Shown here piece after piece: positions 24,385-32,674 of a stretch of DNA of 64,000 nucleotides (positions are counted from its first letter, which is position 1; each line of letters opens with the position of its first letter). The DNA comes from Rhodanobacter sp. GTDB lineage: Bacteria; Pseudomonadota; Gammaproteobacteria; Xanthomonadales; Rhodanobacteraceae. The notes under the pieces were generated by a model, which was not told where the DNA came from, made no database searches, and saw only the letters and a list, made by a program, of their open reading frames with translations. The stretch is taken from NCBI GenBank assembly GCA_004298505.1, contig SCRO01000075.1:62001-126000 (forward strand). Reading direction: 5' to 3'. A program made the translations under genes and the position numbers.

Positions 24385-24981
24385 TCACCGCCCACCGCGG
24401 CGGAAGCTGCGCAGGCAGTTGGTCACCACCCCCCAGATCACCAGCTCGTCGCCGTCCTCCATCAGGATCGGCGCGAAGTGCGGGTTCTCCGGGATCAAGG
24501 CGATCTGGCCGTCGACCTTGCCCAGGCGCTTGATCGTCAGGTCGTTGTTGAGGATGGCCACCACCACGTCGCCCTGGACCGGATCCAGGGCGCGGTCGAC
24601 CACGATCCGGTCGCCGTCGAAGATGCCGGCGTTGTGCATGCTCCAGCCTTTGACCCGCAGCACGAAGGTGGAGGCTTCGTGGCCTTGGATGATGAGCTCG
24701 GCGTTGAGGTCGATCGCGTCGTCGATGTAATCGGTGGCCGGACTGGGAAAGCCGGCGGGCACCCGGGACGCGAACGCGATCAGGTGGATGGGCGATGGCT
24801 GCACCGATACCGGCCTGGGGTCGCCTGCATGCGTGTCCTGCCGGAAGGCGTCCAGGAAGGACACCACCGTGCCCACCTGGCTCCGGGGGATGCGGATCGG
24901 GGTGGTGGGCTCACCGTACGCGTTGGAGCCGGGTTTGCGGCCGGCGCCAGGGCGAGCGCCGCCGTGATCGGGGGGTGTCAT
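24385..24981 (-). CDS. umuD: UmuD-like S24 peptidase
   Basis: 198 residues. Self-cleavage site VPAGFPSPATDY at about 74-85 (Ala-Gly, as in UmuD), catalytic Ser114 in GWSMHNAGIFDGD and Lys151 in NNDLTIKRL. The first 35 residues (GGARPGAGRKPG and a basic RIPRSQV) extend beyond classical UmuD and may bind DNA, so it could also repress its own promoter. Upstream is a long dyad. Confidence 0.88.
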   Translation of the reverse strand: MTPPDHGGARPGAGRKPGSNAYGEPTTPIRIPRSQVGTVVSFLDAFRQDTHAGDPRPVSVQPSPIHLIAFASRVPAGFPSPATDYIDDAIDLNAELIIQGHEASTFVLRVKGWSMHNAGIFDGDRIVVDRALDPVQGDVVVAILNNDLTIKRLGKVDGQIALIPENPHFAPILMEDGDELVIWGVVTNCLRSFRRGGR

Positions 24982-24990
24982 GGGTCGTGC

Positions 24991-25018
24991 TTCTTGATTG
25001 CTGAACAGAAATCAAGAA
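24991..25018. promoter_or_regulatory. Operator dyad upstream of umuD
   Basis: TTCTTGATT and AATCAAGAA, 9-bp arms around a 10-bp centre (GCTGAACAGA), about 10 nt before the umuD ATG. A repressor site (LexA-like or UmuD autoregulation) is likely from position. Confidence 0.6.
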
Positions 25019-25128
25019 TAGCACCAGGCCCGTCTCATGCGATGCGTTAGATCGGGTCGGATCCGCGTTCGACCACGCTGCGCAGGGAGCACGCCAGGCA
25101 CTCGCAGCTGGTGGCGCCCTATGGCTGG

Positions 25129-27141
25129 CTATTTCAGCGCTTTGTTGATCTTTTCGATGAGCGCCTTGAACTGGGCGAGTTCAACGCTTGAGAGATCGCT
25201 TGCCGAATTGTCGCGGGTCCACCGGATGTACGCTTTGGCTAGTTTGTACTTCGAAAAGTCGCTGCTTGCAGCGGAGAACAGATCGACGATCGCTCGATTT
25301 GGCTGTGCTGCCGCCTCAGCGCTGACATCTATGCCCAAGGCCTCTTTGGCGATTTTGACGAGCGTCTCGCGAAGTAGATCCTCGATTTCTGGGTTGGCGA
25401 CTGGCCCGGTGTAAGCATCCTTCGTTCGCAAAATACCCTTGTTGCCTAAGGTGTGGACGAGCGTTTCTTGCTTAGCGGCTTGGTCACCAGCGTTGTCTGA
25501 ATCGAGCAACGCTGCCACCTTGAATTTCTGGGCGTACAAGATGGTCGCGAAGTAAACCACTTTTCCGGCTGTAGCCGCCGGGACTAGCGCAATTTTCTCG
25601 TTGAGGTTGACCAAGTTTGCAGCCCTTAAGAGCGCCGCCGTGGTATCGAGATACCAGTAGTCGGTCAACCCTTCCAAGACCAGATTACGCTCCTGGGTGA
25701 ACAGGGTCTGCGCGAGGTCGTACCCCAGAGCTTCCTGCAACGGGAGCAGCGCCGCCGGATCGCCAGATGCCACCGTGGTATGAATCTTGGTCCCGAGTTT
25801 GCGGTCGGTCATTTCCACGACACGGACCAGATCGAGCTCGTCCGGGCCAACAAGGAACGGTGAGTGTGTGGTGTAGAGAGTCTGGTTGTTCTCAGACAGG
25901 CGGGTCAGGGTTGAACGGAACTCGCGCTGTTTGAGCCCATGCAACGAAACACCTGGTTCGTCCAAAAGCAGAATTGCGTTCTTATGCTTCCCACCAACCT
26001 CTGCAAAAAACACCACGAAAAATGACACGATCCATTGAAAGCCTTCGGAGCGCTGATCCAATTCGATCTCGACACCTACGTCGTCTTCGACAACAACTTT
26101 CAGATACTGGCCGTCGGCGATGATGCGTAATTTGTCGGCGTCCGCACTTCCTTCTCGTGGGCGCCAGACGGACCGGATTTCTTTCGTCAGCTGGACGCTT
26201 GCAGCGTTGAGTTCGTAGCTGCGTTTGTTCAGCTGGTCGCGGTGGGCTTGGATGGCATCAGGGTCATTCGCTGCAGGTTGTGCCGCATTGCCGAGGTCTG
26301 ACAACTCCTGGGCGGTGAATCCGAGCAGCTTGAGCAGACAGACGTTGCCGTAATCGTACTGGGCATCGTCCAACAGGTTGGTACTCAGGCGTTGGGCCAA
26401 ATGGTTGAGCTGGATCTGAGGCTTGACCCGAAAGTAGTTATTGAACAGCACGAATATCGGAACGCGATTTTGAAGCTCGTGCAGCGCAGCTGCCCTGTCC
26501 AAGTGAATCTTGGTGGTCAGCGCCAACGACTCCCAACGCTTCTCTTCGGCATCATTGCTCTCATCAATAAGCGGCAATACCTTATCCAACCAAGCCTTAA
26601 GGGCCTGAGCTCGGTCGTCGCTAATGGTGGTGTTGTCGCCCCAGCCAGTGGTTATCGTCGCCAGGTCACGGGTCGGCGAAAATCCTTCCTCTTCCGTCGG
26701 CTTCCTCGGATCAGTGTGCGCGCATAAGCGGATTAGATCTTTGGAGATTGAGCTGTAACGAGGCAACTCAGGTGCCTCATGCAGACCATGCACGCCCGTG
26801 TTATCGAGTTTGCGATAAAAATAATACCGTGCACTGCGCATCGACTCCGGAATAGCGGCCCGATCCTCGTCGTCGAGCTCAAACTCCACCTGGACTACCG
26901 TTACATCCTTCGGGTCGATTGTCTTCTTCGAGATGTCGTTGTATTTGGAGCGCGGATAATCCCTCAAGGGGTCAAATTTTGGGACTTCGGGAGGTGGGTT
27001 AATCTGCTGGAGCGCCTGAAGTACGGCGCTTTTTCCGGCCTCGTTCGGCCCAACCATGATGGTCTTCGCATTTTCAATGTCGAACCATCCGGTATCGATG
27101 ACACTGCGGTAGTTCGTGACCCTCGCCTTACACAGTCGCAT
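25129..27141 (-). CDS. OLD-family ATPase with TOPRIM nuclease domain
   Basis: 670 residues. N-terminal SMC-like ATPase: Walker A GPNEAGKS at 31-38, then a long insert and a Walker B, ILLLDEPGVSLHG, near 390. The C-terminal third has TOPRIM acidic residues: Glu in NLVLEGLTDYW (about 488) and Asp-x-Asp in ALLDSDNAGD (about 547). OLD proteins are ATP-regulated nucleases of phage interference. No UvrD-like gene is next to it; instead a PD-(D/E)XK-type gene, broken by an IS, lies 57 bp upstream. Confidence 0.87.
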   Translation of the reverse strand: MRLCKARVTNYRSVIDTGWFDIENAKTIMVGPNEAGKSAVLQALQQINPPPEVPKFDPLRDYPRSKYNDISKKTIDPKDVTVVQVEFELDDEDRAAIPESMRSARYYFYRKLDNTGVHGLHEAPELPRYSSISKDLIRLCAHTDPRKPTEEEGFSPTRDLATITTGWGDNTTISDDRAQALKAWLDKVLPLIDESNDAEEKRWESLALTTKIHLDRAAALHELQNRVPIFVLFNNYFRVKPQIQLNHLAQRLSTNLLDDAQYDYGNVCLLKLLGFTAQELSDLGNAAQPAANDPDAIQAHRDQLNKRSYELNAASVQLTKEIRSVWRPREGSADADKLRIIADGQYLKVVVEDDVGVEIELDQRSEGFQWIVSFFVVFFAEVGGKHKNAILLLDEPGVSLHGLKQREFRSTLTRLSENNQTLYTTHSPFLVGPDELDLVRVVEMTDRKLGTKIHTTVASGDPAALLPLQEALGYDLAQTLFTQERNLVLEGLTDYWYLDTTAALLRAANLVNLNEKIALVPAATAGKVVYFATILYAQKFKVAALLDSDNAGDQAAKQETLVHTLGNKGILRTKDAYTGPVANPEIEDLLRETLVKIAKEALGIDVSAEAAAQPNRAIVDLFSAASSDFSKYKLAKAYIRWTRDNSASDLSSVELAQFKALIEKINKALK

Positions 27142-27198
27142 CGCACCACTCCCTTTCGCGCAACAGCAGATTGGAACATCTTACAGTGGCGCGGATGC

Positions 27199-28475
27199 CT
27201 AGTGGTCCGGCTGCCTCACCGAGTTGTCGGATATGTCGCCCTCTGTACGCTCGACCATGTCCGGCAGGGTGATCTGCAGGTAGTCGATATCCAGGTTGAA
27301 GTCGATGCGTAGGCGTTCGAGAAAGGCGCCGGTGACCTCGTCCAATGCGGGCTCGCCCACCGCGACCAACTGCACCGGTTCCAGGCCGCCTTCTCGGAAA
27401 CTGTATTCCAGGAGCTGACCCATCGCCTGGCGCACGATCTGGGAGGCGGTGTCGGCGACCTTGATTTCAAAAACGATGCAGCGGCCATCGGCGCGGCTGA
27501 CGTACGCGTCCGCGAAGCCGCCGGTTCCAGTGGGGTATTCGGTCCAGACGTTGCCGACGCCGTACTCGGCCTCAAGCTGGTGGAAGAGGACGCTTTGGAT
27601 CCGGTTGTGCCGCAGCGCGATCACGCGCTGGGACGCGGGGAGATCGGCGAAGGCCTCGGTCGGGCGTGGGGTGTGCCCGGCCGATACAGCGGTGGTGGGG
27701 CGCCGCAGTTGGTCCAGGACAAACCAGGGGAAGATGTTGCGGACATGGATATCGCCGCCGAACACCCCCAGCCGATCGAGGTGGGTGGTCAAGGCCTCGG
27801 CCCGCACCGCCCAGTTGTCCGAGTGGGGAACGTGGTGCCCGGTGTGCTGGGCGAACCAGGTGAGGATGCGGTCCTGGCTGCTTGCATCCACCGTGGTGTG
27901 GTACCGGTCGGGGTGGAGGGCGGCGAAGGCCCGCGCGATCAGCAGGCGCGGCACCTTGTTGATCCGACCTTGCTCCTTCCACGCCTCGAAGCGCGCCACC
28001 ACATGCGCGAACCGAGCGGGGCTTCCGTCGTCATGGATGTCCCGGATCACTTGGAGCAACTCCTGGCGCAGGGCGTCCACTGCATCAAAGCTCAAGAGGC
28101 CTTGGCCGGCGCCGGCGATGTTGTTGTCGGCGCGCCGCCAGATGATCTCGAAGGGCTCGTTCAGATCGTCTCGGTCCAGATCCGCTGCGATCGCCTCGGT
28201 GGTGGTGCGGTAGCGCGGGAGCCAGTTCGTCCGGTACCAGATGGTGGGGTCGTTGTATCCGTGGAGGTAGTTCCGCGCGGCGGCGTCGCAGGTGGGGGTC
28301 GGTTCCTGGTGTGGTGGGGTCTGAGGGACGAACAGCTTTCCCTCCAGGCGGGCCTGGGCCGCTTGCACCGCTTGCTCCGAGAACTCGTCCGGGTACCGGA
28401 CGATGATCGCTTCAAAGCTCAAATCCTGCAGGCCGGCCTCTTCGAGGACTTCAAACCCTTTCGACGGTTGGCGGG
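27199..28475 (-). pseudogene. 3' part of a PD-(D/E)XK-type nuclease gene cut by an IS
   Basis: Resumes in frame right after the IS, at the codons for QPSKGFEVLEEAGL. The C-terminal 130 residues carry GGFADAYVSRADGRCIVFEIK, with Asp and Glu-x-Lys placed as in PD-(D/E)XK nucleases. The full-length ancestor (with 30499-30799, minus one 9-bp duplication) is 1569 bp, 523 codons, with no stop. As it stands, it lacks its own start region. Confidence 0.8.
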
Positions 28476-28564
28476 CTAACTGGCACACATAGCGGTGGGT
28501 GAAAACGCCCGGAACCCTTACGGGCACTAGCGTTGGGCGCGGTTGCGCTGATACAACGTGAGAT

Positions 28565-29389
28565 ATGCGCCGTGAATGCCCCAATGCCGCCTGCGAAAAC
28601 CACGATAAACCGCCCCGGGGCTGGTACCGCAAACACGGCACGCGAACGACCACCCGGGGCCTGGTGAAGCGGTACCAGTGTGTTGCGTGCGCGGCCACCT
28701 GGTCGGCACGTCCCGCCACCACCCGGCAGAAGCGGCCGGAACTCAACCGCCTGGTGGCGACCTTGGCGGTGTCAGGCATGTCGCTGCGGCGGATTGCGGT
28801 CGTCGCCGGCTGCTCCCGCACCACCGTCGCCCGCAAGATCAAGATGCTGGCTGAACGCGCCTGGGCGGTCCATGTCGATCGGTGCCCCAAGACCTCCCAC
28901 GCCATGATGGACGAACTGGAAACCTTCGTCGGAGCCCGGTGGCGGCAGGTCTCGGTGTGCGTGGTCATTCGCGCCAAGACCCAGGAAATCCTGGGCGCGG
29001 AGGCGGCCGTGAAGCCCAGCAGCATGAAGAAGGGCCAGGCGATGGGCTGGACGGTCGACGGGCGCCCCGTCATGGTTCAGAGGGTCCTGGAAGCCGTGGC
29101 GCCCTATATCCAGGCCGGCGGGGTCCTGACCACCGACGGGAAGACCGATTATCCGGCTGCAGCGACGCTTGCGATGCCCGGTGTGGTCCACCGCCCGGTG
29201 CAGAGCCCAAAGGGCCAACCAGGCGCCTACAACCCGTTGTTCCCGATTGACCACCTGTTCGCCAAGATGCGCCAGGATCTACCGCGGCTGTTCCGGTCCA
29301 CCTGGTCGCAGTCCAAGGACATCATCTGGTTGCGTCGGGTGCTGTGGCTGTATGTGGCCTGGAACAACGGCTACGACTTGAGTCGGTGA
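28565..29389 (+). CDS. IS1-like transposase
   Basis: 274 residues. N-terminal zinc-ribbon Cys pairs (CPNAAC; CVACAATW), an HTH (SGMSLRRIAVVAGCSRTTV) and a catalytic core with Asp in MDELETFVGARW, Asp in LTTDGKTDY and a C-terminal HLFAKMRQDLPRLFR block that lines up with the end of InsB of IS1. Single reading frame, no frameshift needed. A relative lies at 43857-44690. Confidence 0.85.
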   Translation: MRRECPNAACENHDKPPRGWYRKHGTRTTTRGLVKRYQCVACAATWSARPATTRQKRPELNRLVATLAVSGMSLRRIAVVAGCSRTTVARKIKMLAERAWAVHVDRCPKTSHAMMDELETFVGARWRQVSVCVVIRAKTQEILGAEAAVKPSSMKKGQAMGWTVDGRPVMVQRVLEAVAPYIQAGGVLTTDGKTDYPAAATLAMPGVVHRPVQSPKGQPGAYNPLFPIDHLFAKMRQDLPRLFRSTWSQSKDIIWLRRVLWLYVAWNNGYDLSR

Positions 29390-29570
29390 TGATGGTAATC
29401 AGGCCACTCAACTCACCCGGGCGGAAGCCTCAGGACAGATGAATCCGGAGCGACTGGCTCAGGACATAAAACTAAAGCCCGACTTCCGAGAAAGTAGGGT
29501 GCCGATCTGGTTATGGATCGCCTGCCGGATCCCAGTGAGCGCATGTTCTAGGCGCTATAACCGTTCGCCT

Positions 29571-29939
29571 CTAACGAAACACCTTGTTGTGGGTTCCAAG
29601 GCGGTGAAGCAGAAGGTGTTCCTTCAAAACACCATTCGCGCCCGGTGCTTTTAGGTAGCGGAATACCAGAAGCAGATCTCCTTCGACATGGCATTCGAAG
29701 TAATCCTGCATTTTTCCACTCAGGCGATGGAGTTTGTATGCGGGCTCTGGTTGGATACCGAGCGGTGCGGCTCGAAGTATTTCAACAAGCCTCCACACTT
29801 CGGCAATGGTGTCGGGGCGTGTCATGGCCACAAGACTGTGGTCGCTCACGAAACTCGATGTCTTTATGTATGGAAGAAGTGCGGAACCTTGGCACACGCC
29901 GGTTGGCTGATCTGCCAACCGAACCATTTGCATTATCAT
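29571..29939 (-). CDS. YafQ/RelE-type toxin
   Basis: 122 residues. The C-terminal half has the family pattern: YKLHRLSGKMQDYFECHVEGDLLLVFRY then LHRLGTHNKVF at the end, in segments (the terminal GTHxxxF and ECHxxxD are characteristic of YafQ mRNA interferases). The first 45 residues are longer than usual; an internal Met would give a more typical size. Starts 10 nt after the antitoxin stop, convergent with the transposase. Confidence 0.78.
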   Translation of the reverse strand: MIMQMVRLADQPTGVCQGSALLPYIKTSSFVSDHSLVAMTRPDTIAEVWRLVEILRAAPLGIQPEPAYKLHRLSGKMQDYFECHVEGDLLLVFRYLKAPGANGVLKEHLLLHRLGTHNKVFR

Positions 29940-29949
29940 GAAGGCGGCC

Positions 29950-30183
29950 TCAGCGCATGGCTGCGCGATACTGCGGGTCTTCTTCAAAATTTGAGTAGGC
30001 AGGCAGGACGATTTCCTCATCCAGAGGGTCAGTGCTGCCTACCGAATGAGTCGCAACAGGGGCGTCGAGAAAGTAGTCGCACTTGGACTCCTCGATAGCG
30101 CTTGCCTGGTCGGCTGCGTTCACGAACGCCATTCCAGGAAAGCGGTGTCCCAGGAGAAAATCGCGCAGGGTAGTTGTGTTCAT
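29950..30183 (-). CDS. Probable antitoxin
   Basis: 77 residues, acidic, upstream of the toxin in the usual order. No clear RelB/DinJ match by eye. The leader CCACCGGAGAACCACTCC and a TATACC -10 resemble the element-wide promoter-leader type. Confidence 0.65.
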   Translation of the reverse strand: MNTTTLRDFLLGHRFPGMAFVNAADQASAIEESKCDYFLDAPVATHSVGSTDPLDEEIVLPAYSNFEEDPQYRAAMR

Positions 30184-30386
30184 GGAGTGGTTCTCCGGTG
30201 GGGTGGGTGGGGTATACCTTCATCTTACAAAATGGGCTCAAAGCGCCAAGGTCAGATCGAGGATATGGAACCTGGGTGGTCATTCATGGCTGGGCATACC
30301 CATGCTTGAATGTCGCGCTTTCAGAATGACAGGTAGCCCGCGCCCAGATAGGTCTCGTAGGGAGTGAAGGCGTCAAACTGCGATGT

Positions 30387-30405
30387 GTCGTGCAACTTGC
30401 ACGAC
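30387..30405. promoter_or_regulatory. Perfect palindrome GTCGTGCAACTTGCACGAC
   Basis: 19-bp perfect palindrome with a central C in the IS, about 205 bp upstream of the antitoxin start. GATGTGTCGTGCAACT is shared with the region upstream of the four-HTH gene at 14806-14822. Confidence 0.5.
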
Positions 30406-30498
30406 AATGCCCTCGCCAGCCCTGATGGTTGTTGGATGTCCCGGGGGCTGATTTCCAGGTTTTCATGCGCGCCACCCACCGCTATGTGTGCCAGTTAG

Positions 30499-30799
30499 GT
30501 TGGCGGGTGAGCACCATGCGCTCGGCCGCACCCAGGGCCCCGCGGTTGGTGAGCATCTGGCGGGTGCGGTTGGCGCGAAAGGTGCGGCCCTTGAGCCGGG
30601 TCTGCTCCTCCTCGTACGCGTAGAGCGCCGAAGCAATAGCCAGCTCGGCCGGCGTGGTGTATCCGGCATCCCGACCTTGAAGGGTTCGGGCGTGCTCCAG
30701 CGCCTCGGTTTCGAGATCCAGGAAGCCTCGCTCGCGCGCATTCTTGGCGAATGTGCGGGCGTCCTTCGGGTTGGTCAGTCGTGCAATGCGTTCGTCCAT
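30499..30799 (-). pseudogene. 5' part of the IS-interrupted nuclease gene
   Basis: Encodes about 100 residues (MDERIARLTNPKDARTFAKN at the start, RTRQMLTNRGALGAAERMVL near the junction) before running into the IS, where it would end in a short IS-encoded tail (NWHT). The start is 12 nt after the SRAP stop with AAGAGGGG as a ribosome-binding site, so the intact gene was in the SRAP operon. Confidence 0.8.
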
Positions 30800-30810
30800 G
30801 ATGCCCCTCT

Positions 30811-31506
30811 TCAAATCTCGATCGGCTCCACGAGTTGCTCACCCTGGCTCTTCGGGGAGCTTACCGCCTTCGTGACGGGGTGGTACGTGAGCTCGGCCTC
30901 CGGCACCTCGGCGAGGAGCGCTGCAGCGTCCTCCGGAGTGCCGGTGAGCCACGACTCCCACATCGATGCGGGCAGGATGACCGGCTGGCGGTCATGCACG
31001 TCGCCGGAGACCTTCCCGGGTTCGCCCGTGATGACGGTGAAGGTTTTCACCCACTCAGCCTCGGGGTCGCTCTTGTCCTTCCAGGCCTCCCACAGCCCCG
31101 CAAACAGCAGCAGCCGGTGGTCGGGCGGATAGATGAAGAACGGCTGCTTGTGCCCGGGTTCCCCCGTCCACTCGTAGTAGCCAGTTGCAGGCACCAACGC
31201 CCGGCGCTTCTTGAAGGCCGTCCGGAACATGGGTTTTTCCTGCACCGTCTCCTGGCGCGCGTTGATCGCATGCGCCCCGATCTTCAGGTCCTTGGCCCAA
31301 CTGGGCACCAGGCCCCAGCGCAGGCCCTTCATCTCGGCCTGGCTCTCGCCCATGGCGATCACCGGCTGGATCTGGGTCGGGCAGATGTTGTACGCCGGCT
31401 CGCGCTGGAGAAGCTCATCGACCAGGAGCGGGTTCAGTCGCTCGAGCGTGGACCGCTGGTCCTCGGCGAACTCAAACTCCAGCTGGCGGGCGTACCGACC
31501 GCACAC
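30811..31506 (-). CDS. SRAP-domain protein (YedK/HMCES family)
   Basis: 231 residues from GTG. HMCES/YedK proteins form a thiazolidine crosslink to abasic sites in single-stranded DNA. Key residues are present: Cys2 (MCGRYA, exposed after Met removal), Asn82 in AINARQE, Glu112 in GYYEWTG and His171 in DVHDRQP. The GTG is one base after the stop of the Cys-rich gene. Fits a DNA-damage role alongside UmuDC. Confidence 0.9.
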   Translation of the reverse strand: MCGRYARQLEFEFAEDQRSTLERLNPLLVDELLQREPAYNICPTQIQPVIAMGESQAEMKGLRWGLVPSWAKDLKIGAHAINARQETVQEKPMFRTAFKKRRALVPATGYYEWTGEPGHKQPFFIYPPDHRLLLFAGLWEAWKDKSDPEAEWVKTFTVITGEPGKVSGDVHDRQPVILPASMWESWLTGTPEDAAALLAEVPEAELTYHPVTKAVSSPKSQGEQLVEPIEI

Positions 31507-31507
31507 G

Positions 31508-31777
31508 TCAGATGTCCTGGTACCGGGCGATCGCCGAGGCTTCCTGCTCCGGGGACATCGCCTCCATCCCGAGCAGGCCCGCTTCGTCGCAGAAGATGGT
31601 GAACGCCAATCCACACGCCGGGCAGCCGCAGGCGCCGGCGCATCGGGGTGGGCAGGCTTCCGTGCAGGTGCAGGGGTTCTCCCGATCCGGTTGGGTGCCC
31701 GGTGTGGTCAGGTCGGGGTGGTAGCCCTGTGTGTGCGGGTAGCGATGCAGGCCTTCGGGGGTCGGATTGATGCTCAT
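31508..31777 (-). CDS. Small Cys-rich protein, 89 aa
   Basis: Contains CTCTEACPPRCAGACGCPAC, eight cysteines in twenty residues, likely to bind zinc or another metal. The rest is Pro/Gly-rich. The gene ends one base before the SRAP start. A TATCCT hexamer only 7 nt before the ATG would give a leaderless message, which is speculative. Confidence 0.6.
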   Translation of the reverse strand: MSINPTPEGLHRYPHTQGYHPDLTTPGTQPDRENPCTCTEACPPRCAGACGCPACGLAFTIFCDEAGLLGMEAMSPEQEASAIARYQDI

Positions 31778-31887
31778 GATCGGAGGATACCAGTGGTGTT
31801 GGGCCTTCGGCCCGGATGACCGCTTTGGTGGTGGCATCGTCTCCTTCCCGCCGAACCCGCTTGAGGCTCCGGCCCGCATGCAGGGCC

Positions 31888-31958
31888 AAAAGAATCGAAT
31901 CAAAATTTTCCCAATTCCCATCGAAATCATTAGGATGGGCGAAAAGAATCGAATCAAA
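31888..31958. repeat. Direct repeat pair AAAAGAATCGAATCAAA
   Basis: Two identical 17-bp copies (31888-31904, 31942-31958), 54 bp apart, the second ending 4 nt before the start codon at 31963. In an otherwise GC-rich element these AT-rich repeats are probably operators or a promoter region. Confidence 0.6.
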
Positions 31959-31962
31959 TCCT

Positions 31963-32601
31963 ATGACCAACCGCCACCGCAGCAGCCTGACCGAGCACCA
32001 CGAGAAGGGGTGGTCCCTCGCCCGGCGGACCCTGGCGGCGCTGGCCGATCCGCGGTTGCGCACGCATGAGGATTTTCGCCGGGCGATCGAACGGTTGCCC
32101 GACGACACCCACCTGCATGTGACGGTGGCGGACCTGTGGCTCAACTTGTCCAAGTATCAATCGCAACAGCGGCGCCAACAGGAGCCACCGCCCAGCCCCT
32201 TCACGAAACAGGGGAAGGAACTGGTGGGGGGGAAGGCGGACATTCGGGACTGGGACAACGCCTGGCTGGAGATCGAGCATCTGCGGCAGGGCGCGAGGAT
32301 CTACGCCCTCAGCGGGGCGGGAGCGGCCCGCGCCCAGGCGGTGAAGTTTCGCGAACGCCTGGCGGTGCTCACCGGCGGAAACGGTGTCGTGATGGGCTTC
32401 GTGGAGGCGATGGCGCCCACCGCGCTGGCGCATGCGTTGACGCAGCCTGCGCAGTTGCGGGTGGTGGATCTTTCCCTGGACCAGGCGTTGGCCCGTCGCT
32501 GGTGGAACAAGGACGAGCACCTGCGAGTCCTGGACGCCACCACCCGCGTGCTGGCGGCGCGACGCGCCGAGGTGGTGGCGTTTATCCCACCGGACGCATA
32601 G
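31963..32601 (+). CDS. Hypothetical protein, 212 aa
   Basis: No family recognised. Helical, with RNQ/Arg-rich start, a low-complexity QSQQRRQQEPPPSP stretch near residue 70 and an Ala/Leu-rich second half. Single gene, followed at once by the TAGGGC box of the next gene. Confidence 0.6.
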   Translation: MTNRHRSSLTEHHEKGWSLARRTLAALADPRLRTHEDFRRAIERLPDDTHLHVTVADLWLNLSKYQSQQRRQQEPPPSPFTKQGKELVGGKADIRDWDNAWLEIEHLRQGARIYALSGAGAARAQAVKFRERLAVLTGGNGVVMGFVEAMAPTALAHALTQPAQLRVVDLSLDQALARRWWNKDEHLRVLDATTRVLAARRAEVVAFIPPDA

Positions 32602-32617
32602 GGCAAAAACGACGACC
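32599..32617 (+). promoter_or_regulatory. TAGGGC box, copy 6
   Basis: TAGGGCAAAAACGACGACC, 76 nt before the ATG at 32675; it begins at the stop codon of the preceding gene. Confidence 0.75.
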
Positions 32618-32674
32618 TGAACCCAGGGGCGTCGTTTGGGATCGTGGCTACTCCAACCACAACAGGAGTACGTC

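Larger units (their letters stand above)
28476..30498. mobile_element. IS1-like insertion sequence carrying a toxin-antitoxin pair
   Basis: 2023 bp, bounded by perfect 26-bp terminal inverted repeats (28476-28501 and 30473-30498, outer end CTAACTGGCACACATAGCGG) and a 9-bp direct repeat GTTGGCGGG on both sides (28467-28475, 30499-30507). The 9-bp duplication and the transposase type fit the IS1 family. Besides the transposase it holds a YafQ-type toxin and its partner, plus about 290 bp of non-coding sequence with a palindrome at the right end. Confidence 0.9.

Noticed and set aside
25129-27141. Reading this OLD protein as a second GajA
   Set aside because: No UvrD-like helicase is adjacent. 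The only such pair in the window is at 52183-55223.
27199-29073. A single 624-residue minus-strand reading frame
   Set aside because: Its first 185 residues are the antisense of the transposase. The junction, inverted repeats and target duplication show that only 27199-28475 belongs to the real gene.
30284-30475. Small minus-strand frame in the right part of the IS
   Set aside because: No ribosome-binding site or recognisable features; it covers the palindrome and the inverted repeat region.
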